A stretch of DNA of 64,000 nt. Source: Spirosoma aerolatum. Lineage in GTDB: Bacteria; Bacteroidota; Bacteroidia; Cytophagales; Spirosomataceae. The translations under genes and the position numbers were made by a program. This document shows, one piece after another, positions 60,259-64,000 of this stretch. The stretch spans positions 6,333,501 through 6,397,500 of the forward strand of contig NZ_CP020104.1 of the NCBI RefSeq assembly GCF_002056795.1, written 5' to 3'. Position 1 is the first letter of the stretch, and each line of letters begins with the position of its first letter. The notes under the pieces are model-generated. The model worked only from the letters and a program-made list of their open reading frames with translations. It was not told the DNA's origin and ran no database searches.

Positions 60259-60711
60259 ATGCACCTTAGAAGTTGGCTATTGGTAGCCATTACGGTTGGC
60301 GTCGGGTTTGGGCAGATTAGCTGCGACAATCGAAAACAAGGGGAAGCATCAAAAGAAGTGGCTTCCGAAAAAATGCCGAAAATTACATTTGCCGAGAAAG
60401 GTATTTATGACTTCGGTACGCTTATCGAAGGCGACACCGTCGATCACGTATTTACATTCACTAATACCGGCGAATTCCCGCTGATTATCAACAACATCAC
60501 GGCGTCCTGTGGCTGTACTACGCCCGAATGGCCCCGCCAACCTGTGGCACCAGGCGAAAAGTCATCGGTACGCGTTCGATTCAATAGTCGGGGGAAAATG
60601 GGGCAGCAAAACAAAACCATTACCATCTTTGCCAACACGGAGCCTGCAATGACCGATCTTCAATTTAAAGCAATGGTCAATCCAAAACCTGACTCCGCTA
60701 AAAAATCGTAA
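60259..60711 (+). CDS. DUF1573 lipoprotein
   Basis: A 150-residue lipoprotein (lipobox GQISC, Cys22) with a DUF1573 immunoglobulin-like domain: YDFGTLIEGDTVDHVFTFTN, FPLIINNITASCGCTTPEWP and VRVRFNSRGKMGQQNKTITI. The CGCT motif is invariant in the family. It is an abundant envelope protein type in Bacteroidota with unknown role, commonly next to yajC, as here. Confidence 0.9.
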   Translation: MHLRSWLLVAITVGVGFGQISCDNRKQGEASKEVASEKMPKITFAEKGIYDFGTLIEGDTVDHVFTFTNTGEFPLIINNITASCGCTTPEWPRQPVAPGEKSSVRVRFNSRGKMGQQNKTITIFANTEPAMTDLQFKAMVNPKPDSAKKS

Positions 60712-60727
60712 CTAACCTAACAAAACT

Positions 60728-61048
60728 ATGCTTTCAATTTTATTAGAGGCTCCGGCCGGCTCCAACACATCCATGATTTATAATGTGTTGCTCTGGGTGG
60801 GTATTATTGGTATTTTCTACTTCTTTATGATTCGTCCGCAACAAAAGAAGCAGAAAGACCAGAAGTCATTTATCGACAACCTTAAAAAAGGCGATAATGT
60901 GGTCACCATCGGAGGTCTACACGGCAAAGTTGTTTCGGTAGAAGCCGCCACCGTTACACTCGAAGTCGATAAAGGTACCAAACTGACTTTCGAACGCACC
61001 TCCATCTCGCGGGAAGCCAGTGTTAAGCCAGATGACGAGAAGAAGTAA
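60728..61048 (+). CDS. yajC: Preprotein translocase subunit YajC
   Basis: A 106-residue single-helix inner-membrane accessory of SecDF-YidC. It shows VLLWVGIIGIFYFFMIRPQQ followed by KKQKDQKSFIDNLKKGDNVV and TIGGLHGKVVSVEAATVTLE, the family signature. Length and layout are standard. Confidence 0.95.
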   Translation: MLSILLEAPAGSNTSMIYNVLLWVGIIGIFYFFMIRPQQKKQKDQKSFIDNLKKGDNVVTIGGLHGKVVSVEAATVTLEVDKGTKLTFERTSISREASVKPDDEKK

Positions 61049-61069
61049 TTCCGAATACAGTATATTGAG

Positions 61070-61110
61070 GGGCAGTACGTAGACGAGTCTAATGAATGAG
61101 CGTACTGCCC
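61070..61110 (+). terminator. Possible terminator between yajC and ybbR-type gene
   Basis: GGGCAGTACG and CGTACTGCCC, 10-bp perfect stem, 21-base loop, followed by TTATTATAG. The T-rich tail and position after yajC suggest partial termination. Confidence 0.5.
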
Positions 61111-61135
61111 TTATTATAGTTACTGCACTGACCCC

Positions 61136-61861
61136 GTGAACACACACGCACCCGATACCAAATCGTTTCAGCCAACGAAGTTGCTACTCTGCCTGTTAGC
61201 CGCAACGTTGTTCTGGTTTTTGAGTGCGCTTAATAAACCGGGCTACACGCTCAATGTTGACTATCCGATACGGTTTATCTATAATGATTCGCTCTATATC
61301 CCAACAACCCCTTTGCCTAAAACGGTACGAGTCAATGTGTCGAGCGATGGCTGGGGCTTATTGCGGCATACGTGGTTACCATTCCGGGTTGAACCTGTAA
61401 CCTACACAATAAAGGCACCACTTCAGGCAACGGCTATCAATACGTCTTTGCTAACAGCCGCATTGGCCGAACACATTAAAAAGCTTCATATCAATTACGT
61501 TGTATCGGATAAGCTCGATGTTCATTTTGATCGGCGAATGCGGAAAACCATTCCGTTAAAAGCCGATAGTTTGCACATCAATATGCTTCCCCCTTTTGTG
61601 GTGACCAGTGTGATCAACTTAACTCCCCGAAGTATTGAGGTCGATGGACCTGCCAGGCTGGTACGTGGTTTGCCCGATACATTGTGGGTAAAGATTCCCC
61701 GGAAACGCATTTCCGATAATTACGACGATGAGATTTCGCTGAATCAACTTCGCCATCCGCTTCTTCACACGAGTGCCGACCGCGTGGCGGTTAGTTTCGA
61801 AGTTGGCGAACTGCTCTCTCCACAACTTAAACTCAATGGAGAAAAAGTGAAAGAGCGATAG
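61136..61861 (+). CDS. YbbR-like (CdaR regulatory-type) protein
   Basis: A 241-residue membrane-anchored protein, start GTG 61136, with one helix (LLLCLLAATLFWFLSALNKP) and two YbbR-like beta domains (VRVNVSSDGWGLLRH region; FVVTSVINLTPRSIEVDGPA). In Firmicutes CdaR controls the diadenylate cyclase CdaA; here the partner is not known, and no dac gene is near. Its last residues (KVKER) derive from the GTGAAAGAGCGA repeat motif seen at thiE. Confidence 0.83.
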   Translation: MNTHAPDTKSFQPTKLLLCLLAATLFWFLSALNKPGYTLNVDYPIRFIYNDSLYIPTTPLPKTVRVNVSSDGWGLLRHTWLPFRVEPVTYTIKAPLQATAINTSLLTAALAEHIKKLHINYVVSDKLDVHFDRRMRKTIPLKADSLHINMLPPFVVTSVINLTPRSIEVDGPARLVRGLPDTLWVKIPRKRISDNYDDEISLNQLRHPLLHTSADRVAVSFEVGELLSPQLKLNGEKVKER

Positions 61862-61933
61862 AGCGAATAGGTAATTTACTCAGCTTCGTTTTTCTACTCT
61901 TTCACTCCGATTCGGCATTCCGATTCACGCTTT

Positions 61934-62542
61934 ATGAAATCTCCTCTTCAGATCGGTGTCACAGGTGGAATAGGCTCTGGCAAAACCATTGTTTGCCAGG
62001 TATTTCGGGCATTAGGTATTCCCGTATATGAAGCCGATGAGCGCGCCAAATGGCTAACCGAACATGACCCAATCCTGAAAGCGGATATTAAGCGCGTGCT
62101 TGGTCCGCAAGCCTATGATGTGTCGGGGCATTATAATCGGGCCTGGGTAGCCTCCCAGGTGTTTGGAAACCCCGAACAATTAACGGCCCTCAACGCTGTG
62201 ATTCACCCCCGTGTTTTTGCCGATACAGCTTCCTGGATAACCCAGCAGACTGGTAAACCGTATGTCATTAAAGAAGCGGCTTTGATGAAAGGGGCTGGCG
62301 ATAATAATTCGCTCGACAAAGTGGTGGTGGTTCAGGCTCCGGTTTCGCTACGCATCGAACGGATTCGGAAACGTGATCCGCATCGGTCTGAAAGCGAAAT
62401 TCAGAACATTATTGCCCGGCAGATTAGCGATGAAGACCGGATGAAAATTGCTGACTACATTCTCGAAAACGACGAAAGCCAGTTGCTGCTTCCACAGATT
62501 ATCCGACTTCACGAGGAATTTCTGCGTCTTGCTGCCAACTAA
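61934..62542 (+). CDS. coaE: Dephospho-CoA kinase
   Basis: Final step of CoA synthesis, phosphorylating dephospho-CoA with ATP. The 202-residue protein has P-loop GVTGGIGSGKTIVCQVF, then EADERAKWLTEHDP, LNAVIHPRVFAD, VIKEAALMKGAGDNNSLDK and RIRKRDPHRSESEIQNIIAR, in the family order. Length is typical. Confidence 0.96.
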   Translation: MKSPLQIGVTGGIGSGKTIVCQVFRALGIPVYEADERAKWLTEHDPILKADIKRVLGPQAYDVSGHYNRAWVASQVFGNPEQLTALNAVIHPRVFADTASWITQQTGKPYVIKEAALMKGAGDNNSLDKVVVVQAPVSLRIERIRKRDPHRSESEIQNIIARQISDEDRMKIADYILENDESQLLLPQIIRLHEEFLRLAAN

Positions 62543-62593
62543 TACCCTTTCGGCTGTAATTTGTGGGCTATCACTCATCAATAGTCCAATCGA

Positions 62594-64000
62594 ATGAAAC
62601 AACGTTTCCTCTTCTTCGCTGGCTGTGCCAGTGGTTTTCTGCTGGGTGCTTTTGTGGCCAGCAACGACCCCAAAAAACCAATTACCTCCGATGTTGTCGA
62701 AGTAGCTTCCCGCATTTTCGATCTGGAATTTACGTCTGCCGAACGTGATTCCATGCTCGATAATCTGAACAATGCCCGACTCAATTACGAAGCCCTTCGC
62801 AAGATCGATTTACCGAACAATATAGCTCCGGCGCTTTATTTCAACCCCTTACCAGCCGGTTTTACGATGCCAACTGGCCCTTCGTCGTTTAAGGCATCTA
62901 CACAAGCCAACGTCACTCTTCCCAAAAATCGCGATGAATTAGCGTATTATACTGTGGGGCAGTTGGGTCAGTTGATTCGTACCAAACAAATCACCTCGGT
63001 TGAGTTGACGCAGTTTTTTCTGAATCGGCTCAAGACCTACGATCCAAAACTGCACTGTGTGATTACCACTACCGACGATCTGGCCATGGCTCAGGCTAAA
63101 CGTGCGGATGCGGAATTGAAAGCAGGAAAATACCGGGGGCCATTACACGGTATTCCCTACGGAGCCAAAGATTTGCTAGCTACAAAAGGCTACAAAACAA
63201 CCTGGGGAGCGAATCCATATAAGGACCAGACAATTGATATGGACGCTACCGTTATCAAAAAACTTGAAGAAGCGGGTGCCATACTGTGCGCTAAAATGAC
63301 GCTGGGCGCTTTAGCTATGGGCGACGTTTGGTATGGTGGCATGACGCGAAATCCCTGGAATCCAGCTACCGGCTCCAGCGGTTCATCGGCGGGTTCGGCT
63401 TCGAGTGTTTCGGCCGGTTTGTTACCGTTCGCCATTGGCACCGAAACGTTAGGGTCAATAGTCTCGCCTTCAACCATTTGTGGCACTACAGGCCTTCGCC
63501 CGACGTTCGGGCGAGTCAGTCGTCATGGCGCTATGGCGTTAAGCTGGAGCATGGATAAAATCGGACCAATTACCCGGTCGGTCGAGGATTGTGCACTGGT
63601 TTTCAACGCGATTTATGGCCCCGATGGAGCCGACCCAACGGTCATGGCAGCACCTTTCCGGTATGCTCCCCTAGCCACGCTGAAAGGTATGCGGATTGGC
63701 TATGTCAAGAAAGCATTTGAAAGCAATTATCCCAATCGCACCAATGATTCACTTACGCTGCAAACCCTGCGTGATCTGGGAGCCGAACTGGTCCCCTTCG
63801 ACCTGCCAACGAGCGTACCAGCCAACCGGATTTCATTTTTGCTGGGCGTTGAAGCGGCCGCAGCTTTCGATGAGCTTACCCGATCAGGTCGGGATGATTT
63901 ACTGACCCGACAGACCAAAAATGCCTGGCCCAACTCGTTTCGTTCGTCACGTTTTGTTCCTGCCGTTGAATATGTTCAGGCCAACCGGGCCCGTACCAAA
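62594..64000 (+). CDS. Amidase-signature enzyme, 3' end cut by window edge
   Basis: A secreted or anchored amidase (469 codons seen). The N-terminus has a hydrophobic segment (RFLFFAGCASGFLLGAFVAS). The catalytic triad of the amidase-signature family is visible: Lys in LHGIPYGAKDLLATKGY, and the two Ser residues in ATGSSGSSAGSASSVSAG, followed by FAIGTETLGSIVSP. It hydrolyses an amide; a Glu/Asp-tRNA amidotransferase role is unlikely because of the export signal. ATG 62594 fits the exported start. Confidence 0.92.
   Translation, partial: MKQRFLFFAGCASGFLLGAFVASNDPKKPITSDVVEVASRIFDLEFTSAERDSMLDNLNNARLNYEALRKIDLPNNIAPALYFNPLPAGFTMPTGPSSFKASTQANVTLPKNRDELAYYTVGQLGQLIRTKQITSVELTQFFLNRLKTYDPKLHCVITTTDDLAMAQAKRADAELKAGKYRGPLHGIPYGAKDLLATKGYKTTWGANPYKDQTIDMDATVIKKLEEAGAILCAKMTLGALAMGDVWYGGMTRNPWNPATGSSGSSAGSASSVSAGLLPFAIGTETLGSIVSPSTICGTTGLRPTFGRVSRHGAMALSWSMDKIGPITRSVEDCALVFNAIYGPDGADPTVMAAPFRYAPLATLKGMRIGYVKKAFESNYPNRTNDSLTLQTLRDLGAELVPFDLPTSVPANRISFLLGVEAAAAFDELTRSGRDDLLTRQTKNAWPNSFRSSRFVPAVEYVQANRARTK

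Overview
The window is typical Bacteroidota chromosome, most likely a Spirosoma-like member of the Cytophagales. The evidence is TonB receptors with carboxypeptidase-regulatory N-termini, a BshA (bacillithiol) gene, a LytTR/7TMR-DISM two-component pair, a very long NusB, sterol-desaturase-type hydroxylase and serine-hydrolase genes, near absence of Shine-Dalgarno sites, and several exact TAnnTTTG -7 promoter boxes. The genus is inferred from gene content, not proven. No rRNA, tRNA, CRISPR array, prophage or complete insertion sequence was seen.

Layout. 1-6.8 kb: metal-uptake/efflux genes (TonB receptor with a small Cys-rich partner on the minus strand; DUF6660, TonB receptor and CDF exporter on the plus strand), flanking a broken histidine kinase, a Cys-rich CWC gene and a PAS gene. 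6.9-15.3 kb: gluconate-2-dehydrogenase-like subunit 3 plus GMC oxidoreductase, fatty-acid hydroxylase, NDH-2, bshA, a UbiA prenyltransferase and a TapB-like protein. 15.4-21 kb: MerC protein behind a Zur/Fur-like palindrome, an MbnH/MbnP-like di-haem enzyme and substrate pair, and a sugar isomerase plus GH127 operon. 23.8-27 kb: TPP riboswitch and thiM-thiE-thiD-tenA salvage operon, followed by a rearrangement scar with an Uma2 fragment and a gutted amidohydrolase. 28-39.9 kb: LytTR/LytS pair, AraC, cupin, HxlR, S9 peptidase, thioester-reductase-like SDR, Crp and beta-lactamase-type genes. 40-46.3 kb: a PHP-GDPD fusion, a HipA_2/DUF3037 pair and two serine hydrolases. 46.6-58.4 kb: three GT4 glycosyltransferases, two ABC exporters, a clan GH-D-like hydrolase, MarR, VOC and DinB genes. 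58.6-64 kb: the housekeeping run nusB-ytxH-DUF1573-yajC-ybbR-coaE and the start of an amidase gene.

The signal least explained by genes is a large set of intergenic inverted repeats, about 18 in 64 kb. Many have perfect or near-perfect arms of 24-33 bp, and most sit within a few bases of a stop codon or overlap it. Three share one unit (GTCAT...ATCT) whose arms each contain a mini-hairpin with compensatory base changes between loci. They are arranged as inverted doublets, as in REP/BIME elements, and two are nested inside a second family of outer arms. They look like a mobile or structure-selected repeat system acting at transcript 3' ends. The best follow-up targets are these repeats, the MbnH/MbnP-like pair, the HipA_2/DUF3037 module and the metal-handling small genes.
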